A stretch of DNA of 45,155 nt from Ruminococcus sp. Zagget11. GTDB taxonomy: Bacteria > Bacillota > Clostridia > Oscillospirales > Ruminococcaceae. Shown in pieces: positions 33,619 to 41,966 of this stretch (positions are counted from its first letter, which is position 1; each line of letters starts with the position of its first letter). The stretch lies in contig MSHL01000041.1 of NCBI GenBank assembly GCA_001941135.1, positions 1 to 45,155 of the forward strand, in the 5' to 3' direction. The translations under genes and the position numbers were made by a program. Below the pieces are notes generated by a model. It worked only from the letters and a program-made list of their open reading frames with translations. It searched no databases and was not told the origin of the DNA.

Positions 33619-33661
33619 AAAAAAATCGGCGGCAGATGAAAAAGTCATCTGCCGCCGATTT
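33619..33661 (-). terminator. Terminator after the RNase P RNA gene
   Basis: A long perfect stem (ATCGGCGGCAGATGA/TCATCTGCCGCCGAT) with a 5-base loop is followed on the minus strand by seven T residues. Confidence 0.95.
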
Positions 33662-33673
33662 CTATTTAATTTT

Positions 33674-34046
33674 GACTTCCGTTTCCGTCAGCGACTGAGC
33701 CGATAAGCCGGGTTCTGTCGTGTGTGGAAATTTATCTGAGCGAATTGTCGCCAAAACGCTTTAGCCGTCATTATGCTGTGCCTGCCGAGCAAGCATTGAC
33801 ACAGTCATACCTATAGACGTTGCATCGGGTAGGGTTTACAGCCAAAGTCAGTTCCCTGCTTTGGGGTGAGCTCTTACCTCGCCTTTCCATCCTTACCCGA
33901 CCTAAGTCGGGCGGTATATCTCTGTTGCACTTTCCCTAAGGTCGCCCTCGGCTGCCGTTAGCAGTTACCCTGCTCTGTGATGCCCGGACTTTCCTAACGC
34001 ATAAGCGTTCAACCGCATAGCTCACTCGCCGACGGAAACGGAAGTC
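33674..34046 (-). ncRNA. rnpB: RNase P RNA
   Basis: This is the catalytic RNA that trims tRNA 5' ends. On the minus strand the conserved 5' segment AGGAAAGTCCGGGC, the central GGGTAAGGATGGAAAGGCGAGGTAAGAGCTC-type region and the 3' ACAGAACCCGGCTTATCGGCTC block are all present. The P1 helix is a perfect 16-bp pairing of the two ends (GACGGAAACGGAAGTC with its complement), which defines the boundaries. Length is about 373 bases. A strong terminator follows. Confidence 0.96.
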
Positions 34047-34065
34047 ATTTTAAAATGGTTCTACT

Positions 34066-35346
34066 TTACTTTGCAAGCAGCTTTTCGGCAGTTGCAAGCT
34101 TTACGCTTATGCAGAAAAGCTCCATAGCCTTTTCAAGCTCCTCAAGGGTGGGGTAAGAGGGTGAAAGGCGTATATTCTTATCCTCCGGATCAGCCTTGTA
34201 GGGGAATGTTGCTCCTGCTCCCGTGAGAACCACGCCGCCCTCCTTGCAAAGACGGACTACCTCCTTTGCACAGCCGCTCATGGTATTTACGGATACAAAA
34301 TATCCGCCGTTAGGCTTATTCCATGTTACTCCCCAATCGTCGCCAAGCTCCCTTGCGAGTGTTTCGGTAACAAGCTTGAATTTGGGGGCAAGTATAGCCT
34401 TATGCTTTTCCATATGCGCCCTTACTCCGTCCGCATCGCCGAAATAACGAACATGACGAAGCTGATTTACCTTGTCATAGCTGATATTCTGCATACCGAG
34501 AAGCTTGCTTATCTGTGCTACATTGTTTTCGGATGCAACCAGTACGGACACGCCCGCACCGGGGAATGTGATCTTTGATGTGGATGCAAATTCATATATC
34601 ATATTGATATTGCCGCACTTTTCAGCCTCATCGAATATATTTAGCAGGCTGTCGGGTGTGTCGGTAAGATGATGCACGCAGTATGCATTATCCCAGAAAA
34701 TTCTGAAATCCTTAGCGGCAGGCTTTAACGCAGCAAAACGCTTTACGGTTTCATCAGAATAGGTATAGCCGTCGGGATTGGAATACATAGGCACGCACCA
34801 TATTCCCTTTATGGTCTCATCGGAGGAAACAAGCTTTTCCACCATATCCATATCGGGACCTGTGGGGGACATGGGAACATTTATCATTTCCACGCCGAAG
34901 GTTTCGGTTATGCCGAAATGACGGTCATATCCCGGCACGGGGCAGAGGAACTTTATCTTATCATACTTGTTCCAAGGCTTTTCACTGCCGTAAACGCCGA
35001 ACTGCATTGCCCTTGCAACGGAATCGTACATAAGGGTAAGGCTGGAGTTACCGCCCACTATAACCATTGAGGGCTTTACTCCAAGCAAGTCCGCAAAAAG
35101 CTTCTTTGCCTCGGAAATGCCTGTAAGAAAGCCGTAATTACGGACATCTGTGCCATCGGAATCCTTGAAAGACGAGGAACTGTTAAGAATATCCAGTATA
35201 TCCGAACACATATCAAGCTGTGCGGTGCAGGGCTTACCCCTGGACATATCAAGCTTAAGTCCCTGTGCTTTGAAATCCTCATATTGCTTTTTCGCATCGT
35301 CCCTGAGAGCCGTAAGCTCCGCCGCGGACATTTCCGTTATTGACAT
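34066..35346 (-). CDS. Aspartate aminotransferase-like PLP enzyme (type Ic / Aminotran_MocR family)
   Basis: The protein resembles the class Ic aspartate aminotransferases known from Corynebacterium. GKPCTAQLDMCSDIL and NYGFLTGISEAKKLFADLLG open the fold, PMYSNPDGYTYSDE binds cofactor, and the PLP lysine lies in FASTSKITFPGAG. The C-terminal small domain has NKPNGGYFVSV. The product has 426 residues from the ATG preceded by AAAGGAAGA; the longest frame begins 21 codons earlier without a ribosome site. The likely reaction is aspartate plus 2-oxoglutarate to oxaloacetate plus glutamate. It stands alone between rnpB and rapZ. Confidence 0.87.
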   Translation of the reverse strand: MSITEMSAAELTALRDDAKKQYEDFKAQGLKLDMSRGKPCTAQLDMCSDILDILNSSSSFKDSDGTDVRNYGFLTGISEAKKLFADLLGVKPSMVIVGGNSSLTLMYDSVARAMQFGVYGSEKPWNKYDKIKFLCPVPGYDRHFGITETFGVEMINVPMSPTGPDMDMVEKLVSSDETIKGIWCVPMYSNPDGYTYSDETVKRFAALKPAAKDFRIFWDNAYCVHHLTDTPDSLLNIFDEAEKCGNINMIYEFASTSKITFPGAGVSVLVASENNVAQISKLLGMQNISYDKVNQLRHVRYFGDADGVRAHMEKHKAILAPKFKLVTETLARELGDDWGVTWNKPNGGYFVSVNTMSGCAKEVVRLCKEGGVVLTGAGATFPYKADPEDKNIRLSPSYPTLEELEKAMELFCISVKLATAEKLLAK

Positions 35347-35619
35347 TACAATCTTCCTTTCACAGTGCATAAGTATTGGTGTGTATTCCATGTTTACTGT
35401 AATCACCATGCAATATTATATTACAAAGCCTTTTGTTTTGCAAGTGCTTCTTTAAAATCCGTCAAAGAGTTTTAAATTTGTACACAATTAGCCTTTTCCC
35501 GAAAGGAAAGCGGGCTTTGTTAAGGACACGAAGCCGCCTTGCTAAAGCTTGCTCCGTGCCCATGCCCGTTCCCGTGTCAGCAAATTGCAGGAAGTTAAAG
35601 AAAAACATTCAAATCGTCC

Positions 35620-36480
35620 CTAATGAACGTCAATATCCCGATGAAAAACTCCTACCTTCAAGCCCTTTCCCTGAAGATATGTACGCATATTTTCCGCAAA
35701 GGTAACGCTGCGGTGCTTGCCGCCCGTACAGCTGAATGCCACTATAAGCTGTGTCTTGCCCTCGTTTCGATAAAGAGGTATAAGAAAATCCATAAGATCG
35801 CGCAGCTTGTCCTCCAGCATTCTTGACTGTTCAAAGCCCATAACATAATCTCTGACACACTTATCAAGTCCTGTCTTTTCCTTAAGCTCGGGCACATAGT
35901 AGGGGTTAGGCAGGCAGCGAACGTCAAACACCAAATCCGCATCTCTCGATGCACCGTATTTTGTGCCGAAGCTCATCACCTTGATAACCATTGAATCCTC
36001 GGGGTTGTCAAGGAATAGCTCGTCCATTGTTCTGCGGAAATTCTGCACGGTAAGCGCTGTGGTATCGATGTAATAATCCGCTCTGGCACGGACGCTGAGC
36101 ATGATTCCCCTCTCCATGGCAATTGCCTTTTCCAGATTGCCGTCGGATTTTCCGTCAAGGGGGTGCTTACGCCGTGTTTCCTTATAACGCTTCAACAGCA
36201 CCTCGTCCGCCGCATCCAAAAACAAAACCTTTACGGAAAAGCTCTCCGACTTAAGTGCTTCAAGGCTGCCGTCCAGCTGATAGAAAAGCTCGCCGCCCCT
36301 TATATCGGTGACGATGGCAACCTTATCTATCATGTCGTTTGATCTGGCGCATATATCCGCAAACTTAGGTATAAGCTGGGGTGGGATATTGTCAATGCAA
36401 TAATAGCCTATGTCCTCAAGCACGTTTATTGCAGTGGACTTTCCCGCGCCCGACATTCCCGTTACAATTAAAAATTCCAT
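35620..36480 (-). CDS. rapZ: RapZ/YvcJ-type nucleotide-binding protein
   Basis: This P-loop protein hydrolyses GTP/ATP; in E. coli RapZ controls glucosamine-6-phosphate synthase through small RNA decay, and in B. subtilis YvcJ binds UDP-GlcNAc. The Walker A motif VTGMSGAGKST is at the N-terminus and the C-terminal CTGGKHRSV segment is highly conserved. The start at MEFLIV has AGAGGTG six bases before it, inside the murB stop region. The adjacent murB uses UDP-GlcNAc-derived precursors, consistent with cell-wall sugar supply. Clostridial genomes often continue with yvcK and whiA; they are absent here. Confidence 0.93.
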   Translation of the reverse strand: MEFLIVTGMSGAGKSTAINVLEDIGYYCIDNIPPQLIPKFADICARSNDMIDKVAIVTDIRGGELFYQLDGSLEALKSESFSVKVLFLDAADEVLLKRYKETRRKHPLDGKSDGNLEKAIAMERGIMLSVRARADYYIDTTALTVQNFRRTMDELFLDNPEDSMVIKVMSFGTKYGASRDADLVFDVRCLPNPYYVPELKEKTGLDKCVRDYVMGFEQSRMLEDKLRDLMDFLIPLYRNEGKTQLIVAFSCTGGKHRSVTFAENMRTYLQGKGLKVGVFHRDIDVH

Positions 36481-36485
36481 TACAT

Positions 36486-37415
36486 TCACCTCTGTGCGCG
36501 GATAATTTCCGGTTCACATTCCAACAAATAGCCGGTCTTTTCGTAAACCGCTTCACGAACGTGTTCAATAACAGCCATTATATCGGAAAAGGAAGCATTA
36601 TCCACATTCACCACAAAACCACTGTGCTTTTCACTGACCATAGCGCCGCCGCAGCGATAGCCTTTCAGTCCACATTGCTCGATAAGCATACCCGCATAGC
36701 TGCCTATCGGACGTTTAAAGGTGCTTCCCGCACTGGGCAGCTCTATAGGCTGCTTATCGCGGCGCCGCTGCATAAGCTCATTCATTTTGGCGGTTATCTC
36801 GGATTTATCACCCTTATTCAGCTTTAGGCACACCTCTGTGATAATGTACCTATTTTCCGAAAAGATGCTTTTGCGGTAGCTGAATTTAAGGTCTTTTCCC
36901 TCAAAACGCTTAACACAGCCGTTTTCGTCTATCGCCTTGGCATAAGCGGTTACGCCCTTCATCTCTCCGCCGTATGCGCCCGCATTCATGAAAACAGCAC
37001 CGCCTATTCTCCCGGGAATACCGTAGGCAAATTCAAGTCCCGTAAGGGAATTATCCGCGGCAAATCCGCATACAGCCGAAAGGGATGCCCCCGATTGACA
37101 TATTATCCTGTCGCCCTCCACCCGCATATCGGCAAATCCGCTGCCTAAATGCAGGAAAATAAAGGGAATATATCCATCGTCCACAATAAGGTTAGTGCCT
37201 CTCCCTATAATATAGTAGGGTACTCGGTTAGCACGGATATACCCCAGCATATCGGTCAGACATTCCGCGCTGTTTATCTCCGCAAAGCAAGCGCATTCTC
37301 CGCCCACCTTAAAGGAGGTATGACGGCTTAAAGGCTCCTTCACAAGAGCCTTTGTACCGTGTTTTTCAGCTATCCCGCATATTTCCGCAATACACTCTTT
37401 AGAAATATCGCCCAT
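36486..37415 (-). CDS. murB: UDP-N-acetylenolpyruvoylglucosamine reductase
   Basis: MurB reduces the enolpyruvyl group of UDP-GlcNAc-enolpyruvate to UDP-MurNAc with NADPH and FAD, a committed peptidoglycan step. FAD-binding motifs are visible (YYIIGRGTNLIV and GIPGRIGGAVFMNAGAYGGEM), and the catalytic serine is in SAGSTFKRP. I start at MGDIS with GGCAGGA upstream, giving 309 residues; an in-frame GTG 12 codons earlier is an alternative. The gene precedes rapZ by 5 bases. Confidence 0.95.
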   Translation of the reverse strand: MGDISKECIAEICGIAEKHGTKALVKEPLSRHTSFKVGGECACFAEINSAECLTDMLGYIRANRVPYYIIGRGTNLIVDDGYIPFIFLHLGSGFADMRVEGDRIICQSGASLSAVCGFAADNSLTGLEFAYGIPGRIGGAVFMNAGAYGGEMKGVTAYAKAIDENGCVKRFEGKDLKFSYRKSIFSENRYIITEVCLKLNKGDKSEITAKMNELMQRRRDKQPIELPSAGSTFKRPIGSYAGMLIEQCGLKGYRCGGAMVSEKHSGFVVNVDNASFSDIMAVIEHVREAVYEKTGYLLECEPEIIRAQR

Positions 37416-37498
37416 AAAAACATATCCTGCCTTTACATAATGTATGTTCACAACACCATGTTTAAATTATATATAATTTCAATGAAAAATAGTATACA

Positions 37499-38224
37499 TT
37501 ACTCCGAACAAATATCCTTTAGAAAGCGCTGCAGCGGTGTATCTCCGTTTCCCCTGCGGATATTGACTATAAGCTCTTTGGGATAGTCAAGCTCCGACAG
37601 CAGTGCAAGGGATCTTTCCGCCTTTCCCACCGCACCGCAAAAATGCGCGTCGGTATTCACTATAAGCCGAACATCGTGTTTCCTGCACACAGGCAGCAGC
37701 TTGCGGTAACAAGCCTCGGAATTCTTCCAAAGCAGGGTGTTTTCATTTACCTCCACAAGCTTATTGTTCGCCGCAAATGCCTTGACTGCGGTTTCATAGT
37801 CAAAGTCAAACTTAGCATTGGCAGGGTGACCGATAACCTTTACAAAAGGATTGGTCGCAAGTCCAAGATATGCGGCTGTGTTCTGCTCCAATGTCCCCGA
37901 GGGGAGGATTTCCGTGTGAACCGATCCCACTATCCAATCAAGCTTTTCACACTCCTCATCGGGAAAATCCAGCCTGCCGCTGTAGTCGGCAACGCTCGCC
38001 TCCGCGCCGTAAATTATCCCCACGCCGTAAAGGTATCGAGGTATGGCTTTATGAAGATTATGAAAATGCCATAAGTGAGGACCGTCAACGGAAGCAGGTG
38101 TATGATCGGTGCAGGCTAAAAACTCCAATCCCCTTTCCTGTGCCGCTTTCGCCATTTCCATTATAGTGGAATAGGCGTGGGTCGATGCCACAGTATGGGT
38201 GTGCATATCCGCAAATATTTCCAT
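37499..38224 (-). CDS. PHP-domain phosphoesterase (YcdX-like)
   Basis: The PHP fold binds metals through DMHTHTVASTHAYST at the N-terminus, HTPASVDGPHLWH, GSVHTEILPSG, GHPANAKFDFD and TDAHFCG, in the order seen in YcdX. Such proteins are trinuclear-metal phosphatases of poorly known substrate. The 241-residue form begins one base after the hprK stop, so its expression is coupled to hprK. A PHP protein between hprK and murB is a recurrent clostridial arrangement as far as I know. Confidence 0.9.
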   Translation of the reverse strand: MEIFADMHTHTVASTHAYSTIMEMAKAAQERGLEFLACTDHTPASVDGPHLWHFHNLHKAIPRYLYGVGIIYGAEASVADYSGRLDFPDEECEKLDWIVGSVHTEILPSGTLEQNTAAYLGLATNPFVKVIGHPANAKFDFDYETAVKAFAANNKLVEVNENTLLWKNSEACYRKLLPVCRKHDVRLIVNTDAHFCGAVGKAERSLALLSELDYPKELIVNIRRGNGDTPLQRFLKDICSE

Positions 38225-38225
38225 A

Positions 38226-39191
38226 TTAATAAATATCCCACTTCTTGATATTGTCCTTGTGGTCAACCTCTAATCCTAAGTTGTCAAGAAGATCCTGAGC
38301 CGCATTGTAGCCCATTTTCTTTTGACGGTTGTTCATAGCGGCAACCTCCAATATAACCGCAAGGTTACGTCCCGGCTTTACGGGAATGGTGATACAGGGG
38401 ACTTTTACGCCCAAAATAGACGTATATTCGCTGTCAACGCCCATTCTGTCATAAACCTTTTCGTTATCCCACGGCTCCAGCTCCACAATAAGGTCGATTT
38501 TTTCGGTGGTCTTAATCGCACCCATACCGAAAAGCTGTCTTGCATTGACAATTCCTATTCCCCTAAGCTCTAAGAAGTGACGTATGTTTTCGGGAGAAGA
38601 GCCTACAAGACTTATGTTGGAAACGCGGCGAATTTCCACAGCATCGTCCGCAACAAGCCTGTGTCCTCTTTTTATAAGCTCCACAGCGGTTTCACTCTTG
38701 CCCACACCCGATTCTCCGAGGATAAGGACGCCCTCGCCGTATATCTCTATAAGCACGCCGTGACGGGTGATTCTCGGCGCTAAGTGCAGGTTAAGAAACG
38801 CGATAAGCGCCGCCATAAAGGATGATGTGCTGTCCTTGCTTCGCAAAAGAGGTATCTCATATTTTGTGGCAAGGTCAACCATTTCGGGAAAATAGGGCAG
38901 CTCTCTTGTTATTATAATGCAGGGTACGTTCTGTGCAAAAAGCATTTCCAATCTTTCACTGCGGACATTTTCCTCCATAGTTGTAAGAAATGCAAATTCT
39001 GTCTTTCCCACAATTTGTATTCTTTCATTGTTAAAATACTCGTAAAAGCCCGCAAGCTGGAGTCCCGGACGATTGACCTCGTTTTCCGACACATTAAGCT
39101 TTGCCGCGTCCACAGGAAGATGAAGCACCTCAAGGTGAAATTCATCTATTATCAATTTTAACGATACATTATATCTTCTTTTTTCCGCCAT
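38226..39191 (-). CDS. hprK: HPr kinase/phosphorylase
   Basis: HprK phosphorylates HPr at Ser46, setting carbon catabolite control. The P-loop is GESGVGKS (159-166), the catalytic His is in TRHGVLIEIYG, and the family signature LELRGIGIVNARQLFG is intact. Length (321) is normal, and GGGAGGATTATT precedes the ATG. It lies 37 bases after the pseudo signal peptidase gene and is followed without gap by the PHP gene, murB and rapZ, linking carbon sensing to cell-wall precursor supply at operon level. Confidence 0.96.
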   Translation of the reverse strand: MAEKRRYNVSLKLIIDEFHLEVLHLPVDAAKLNVSENEVNRPGLQLAGFYEYFNNERIQIVGKTEFAFLTTMEENVRSERLEMLFAQNVPCIIITRELPYFPEMVDLATKYEIPLLRSKDSTSSFMAALIAFLNLHLAPRITRHGVLIEIYGEGVLILGESGVGKSETAVELIKRGHRLVADDAVEIRRVSNISLVGSSPENIRHFLELRGIGIVNARQLFGMGAIKTTEKIDLIVELEPWDNEKVYDRMGVDSEYTSILGVKVPCITIPVKPGRNLAVILEVAAMNNRQKKMGYNAAQDLLDNLGLEVDHKDNIKKWDIY

Positions 39192-39228
39192 AATAATCCT
39201 CCCGCTATTTTTTTATTTTACAGTGCAA

Positions 39229-40368
39229 TTACTTGTTCAGTTTGGTTTCCTCCGCATCTATCATGCTCATAAGCTCGGTAATAGCGTCTAAATTGTTTTC
39301 TCTTTTATTGGTTTTCTCGGAATCAGATGATATATCCTCCTCGGCAGGGAATGAAACGCTCTCCGTCACATCCTCATCCTCGTAAGCGCTGTCCGCGGGC
39401 GTTAGATCTGCCGACTTGCCGCTGCCTGACGGCAATGCACCGGTAAAGGAGAAATTCATCTTGCTTTCGCCGAGACTGCTTAACGAATTGTTTTTCAGCT
39501 CCTCAAAGCTGCTGCCGAAGTCCTCCGCAATAACCGCGCTCTCGCCTATATCCCGAACGCGTCGGGGCTGTCTTTGGGGCTGAGGCTGTACAGGGTTAGC
39601 TGTCTGTTCGGTGCGCACGGCGGGCTTTACCGATTTCGGCGCAGTATCATTCTTGGTATTCCCCGCATCGTCATAGGAAAACAGGGGTGCGGAGCGTTTC
39701 GGGGAAACGGGCACATCAGTTTCGGGGACATCGGTATTTACCTTGGGGCTGCTGATAGTAAATCCTCCCTTGTCCGCCTCGTCCATAATATCCTCCAAAT
39801 CGTCAAGGCTTTTGGAGTCCTCCTCCATACGCTTTATATTTACAATTTTCACAACCTGAATGAGTATAATTATAAAGCTGGGTATGATAATCACAAGCAT
39901 TATGCCAAATGTGGACGTAACAAAGGTGAGCAGACTGCCAAGGCCGCTGCTGTACCAAATTGCCTTTGCTATGACATTTTCTCTGGGAATAAGAAAGGTA
40001 TCGTTTTCGGCGGCGGTGTCAAAGCGTACCACGTAAGAAATCTCGCCGTATTCGGAAACTATCTGCACAACCCTTGTAAGAATGGTATCATCGCCTATTT
40101 TGCAAAGAATTGCACTGCCTACCTTGATATTCTCTATCTCGGACGCCTTTGCGATAATAGCTGTATTGGCAGGCACCTCCGGCGCCATATTAACCGCCTT
40201 TGTCTGATAGATAGTATAGCCGAATATACTCGGTGCCGAACCGCTCTTACTGAAAGAGAAATAGAGGAACAGCATTACGGCAATCAGCAGTACAAGCACC
40301 GCAACAACCACTATTTCAACCACATTGACAGAACCGTTGTTTCTTCTTCTTCTCTTCTTAGCAGACAT
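39229..40368 (-). CDS. Signal-peptidase-like membrane protein lacking catalytic residues
   Basis: A basic N-terminus (KKRRRRNN), a membrane span (about 17-38), an extracytoplasmic domain (about 45-140), a second span (about 142-172) and a long acidic cytoplasmic tail can be seen. The outer domain follows the SipW/S26B signal peptidase pattern: GYTIYQTKAVNMAPEVPANTAII matches GYxIYxVxSGSMEPxIPxGS, and TILTRVVQI matches the THRVV strand. The catalytic serine is Asn60 and the catalytic His/Lys position is Thr98, so it should not cleave. GGAGGTAAATT precedes the ATG. It may be a scaffold or sensor; the tail of about 200 residues has Pro/Gln- and Ser/Asp/Glu-rich parts. It heads the hprK operon. 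Confidence 0.7.
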   Translation of the reverse strand: MSAKKRRRRNNGSVNVVEIVVVAVLVLLIAVMLFLYFSFSKSGSAPSIFGYTIYQTKAVNMAPEVPANTAIIAKASEIENIKVGSAILCKIGDDTILTRVVQIVSEYGEISYVVRFDTAAENDTFLIPRENVIAKAIWYSSGLGSLLTFVTSTFGIMLVIIIPSFIIILIQVVKIVNIKRMEEDSKSLDDLEDIMDEADKGGFTISSPKVNTDVPETDVPVSPKRSAPLFSYDDAGNTKNDTAPKSVKPAVRTEQTANPVQPQPQRQPRRVRDIGESAVIAEDFGSSFEELKNNSLSSLGESKMNFSFTGALPSGSGKSADLTPADSAYEDEDVTESVSFPAEEDISSDSEKTNKRENNLDAITELMSMIDAEETKLNK

Positions 40369-40389
40369 AATTTACCTCCAATATATACG

Positions 40390-40407
40390 CCGATCGAATC
40401 CGATCGG
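40390..40407. promoter_or_regulatory. Palindrome in the leader of the hprK operon
   Basis: CCGATCG and CGATCGG form a perfect inverted repeat with a 4-base spacer, about 22 bases before the start codon and near the ribosome site. It could form a small RNA hairpin affecting translation or be a DNA operator. Confidence 0.45.
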
Positions 40408-40464
40408 AAATAGCAATCTTTAAGAAAAACGATGATTTCAAGCCGCATTAGACAGGCTGCAAAA

Positions 40465-40505
40465 GTATACGTATACATTATAACATATAATTTGTGAAAA
40501 TTCAA
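40465..40505 (-). promoter_or_regulatory. Promoter with start-site palindrome for the hprK operon
   Basis: On the minus strand TTGAAT (40500-40505), 17 bases and TATAAT (40477-40482) form a promoter. The next bases are a perfect 12-bp palindrome, GTATACGTATAC (40465-40476), covering the expected transcription start, an ideal repressor position. Confidence 0.75.
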
Positions 40506-40525
40506 ATATTTTTTGAAAATTTCAC

Positions 40526-40554
40526 TTGACTTTTTTCTTTCCTCGGTGTATAAT
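40526..40554 (+). promoter_or_regulatory. Promoter of the tRNA-Thr gene
   Basis: TTGACT (40526-40531), 17 bases and TATAAT (40549-40554) lie 20 bases before the tRNA. It is back to back with the hprK operon promoter. Confidence 0.85.
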
Positions 40555-40574
40555 GTAACACGGACGTTGAAAAT

Positions 40575-40647
40575 GCTTGTGTAGCACAGTTGGTAGTGCA
40601 GCTCATTCGTAATGAGCAGGTCGCAGGTTCGAGTCCCGTCACAAGCT
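40575..40647 (+). tRNA. tRNA-Thr (anticodon CGT)
   Basis: The cloverleaf is complete: acceptor GCTTGTG/CACAAGC with T as discriminator, a D arm with TAGCACAGTTGGTAGTGCA, an anticodon stem GCTCA/TGAGC around TTCGTAA (anticodon CGT, reads ACG), and GGTTCGAGTCC in the T arm. CCA is not encoded. A hairpin terminator follows. Confidence 0.95.
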
Positions 40648-40655
40648 TAAAGCCA

Positions 40656-40702
40656 AAACCCGTTTGAATGCCGCAAATACAGTATTCAAGCGGGTTTGCT
40701 GT
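40656..40702 (+). terminator. Terminator after tRNA-Thr
   Basis: AAACCCGTTTGAAT pairs with ATTCAAGCGGGTTT (one wobble) around a 14-base loop, followed by GCTGTT. Confidence 0.85.
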
Positions 40703-40898
40703 TGTTATGGGGTTGCACGAAAGTAATCCGAAATTTCCATACAAGCATAAATGGGATCTGTCAAATCCCAATAAACCAGCAAGGTTAAAATGATATATTG
40801 CTGACTGTTTAGAGGATAATTTGGGATATTATTGCTACAGGTTTTATCGATACCGCGAAAAAGCTGCACCTGCAAATTATTTGACGGAGGATGATAAT

Positions 40899-41451
40899 AT
40901 GATAATGAATTTCCGAATTTTGTCTTTAAATGATTACAACGATTACAGCAGGGATTTCGATTTGTTGAAAATTGAAAAGGATGAATCCTTCGGGTGGGAA
41001 GAAAAGTATAAATTTCTTGCCGTATGCAAAGGGTGCTGGTATTCTATATCACCTACGGTAATCAAGGAAGATGATTATGAAGAATATATTTTAAAAATGG
41101 ACGAGTTTTGCGATGTAATCATGGGGGGGGGGGGAAGAAGAATATGGTAATATTTATCCGCGAGGGGCAGAGTCCTATGAAAAAGAGTACGGAAATATTT
41201 ACCCAATATGGACAGACACTTATGCAAAAGAATATTGTCTTTATCCGTTGATAATCCATAAGAAATATTTTAATGAGTTCTATCGTGTCTTGTATCATAT
41301 GCTTAACAGCTGTTCTTCGCATACAATTATTTTCCTGACAAGACTTGAGTATTATGAAATAATTGAGGGAGTTATCCCATTAAAGAAGTTTATAACTATG
41401 CCGGAAGACAGAAAAGTAATTGCGGGAATGAGTTATATTTTGACACTTTGA
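40899..41451 (+). CDS. Unknown protein interrupted at a G12 tract
   Basis: An ATG preceded by GGAGG (8 bases) opens MIMNFRILSLNDYNDYSRDFDLLKI and continues to DEFCDVIMGGGG. There the frame reaches a run of twelve G residues (41123-41134) and ends shortly after as RRIW. In the neighbouring frame the sequence goes on directly as EEEYGNIYPRGAESYEKEYGNIYP through to GMSYILTL. Eleven or fourteen G residues would join both parts into about 184 residues. The gene is thus either switched by slippage in the G tract or affected by a sequencing indel. The composition (acidic, aromatic) recalls small immunity-type proteins, but I recognise no family. Confidence 0.6.
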
Positions 41452-41902
41452 TATTCGGATAAAGGCGTCATATAATAGGTCAATATTAAGGCTCACGTTT
41501 TCGTGAAAATGACCTCAATGAATGATGGTTGATTTCAAGTTTTGAAGACGCAAAAACAATTCAAAATAAACAACGGGAACATATCCCGATGAAGAACACG
41601 CATATTGCGCGGTATTCGCAATTTTGAGAAAGACGGGCGGCAGCAGTATCTCCTTTAACAGTGAGGACAAGGCTATTACCGATTGGTGAATTTTTTGTTA
41701 GATTCGGCGCATAATTCTCTCTACCGCCGGTGTCTGTTCCACTATTTCTTGGCTTTTCTAATCCTTTTAACTTGGAAGCATCTAATTCTTCCTCTTATTT
41801 CTTGACTGCTATTCCCTCACTTAACATTTTTATGCATATTTCACTGATATATTTTTTAATTTTAGATGTTTAGACGAATTTTAAAAACCAACTGTTCTCC
41901 TC
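41452..41902. other. Non-coding stretch with gene debris
   Basis: No intact gene is visible. The first half holds the decayed reading frame described at 41525-41689; the second half is AT-rich and leads into the alpha-L-fucosidase promoter. No repeats or RNA were recognised. Confidence 0.5.
41525..41689 (+). pseudogene. Decayed small gene
   Basis: Three frames in succession give MVDFKF, FEDAKTIQNKQREHIP and DEEHAYCAVFAILRKTGGSS to AITDW, which would read as one protein of about 55 residues after two single-base corrections (TTTT near 41541 and CCC near 41585). Multiple shifts in so short a frame suggest true decay. The family is not recognised. Confidence 0.35.
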
Positions 41903-41931
41903 TTGACAAATACACTTTTTTTCAATATAAT
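41903..41931 (+). promoter_or_regulatory. Sigma-A promoter of the alpha-L-fucosidase gene
   Basis: TTGACA, a 17-base spacer and TATAAT match the consensus exactly, about 36 bases before the start codon. Confidence 0.88.
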
Positions 41932-41966
41932 ATGACAAACTAAATTCAGTTAGGAGGTAATCTGCA

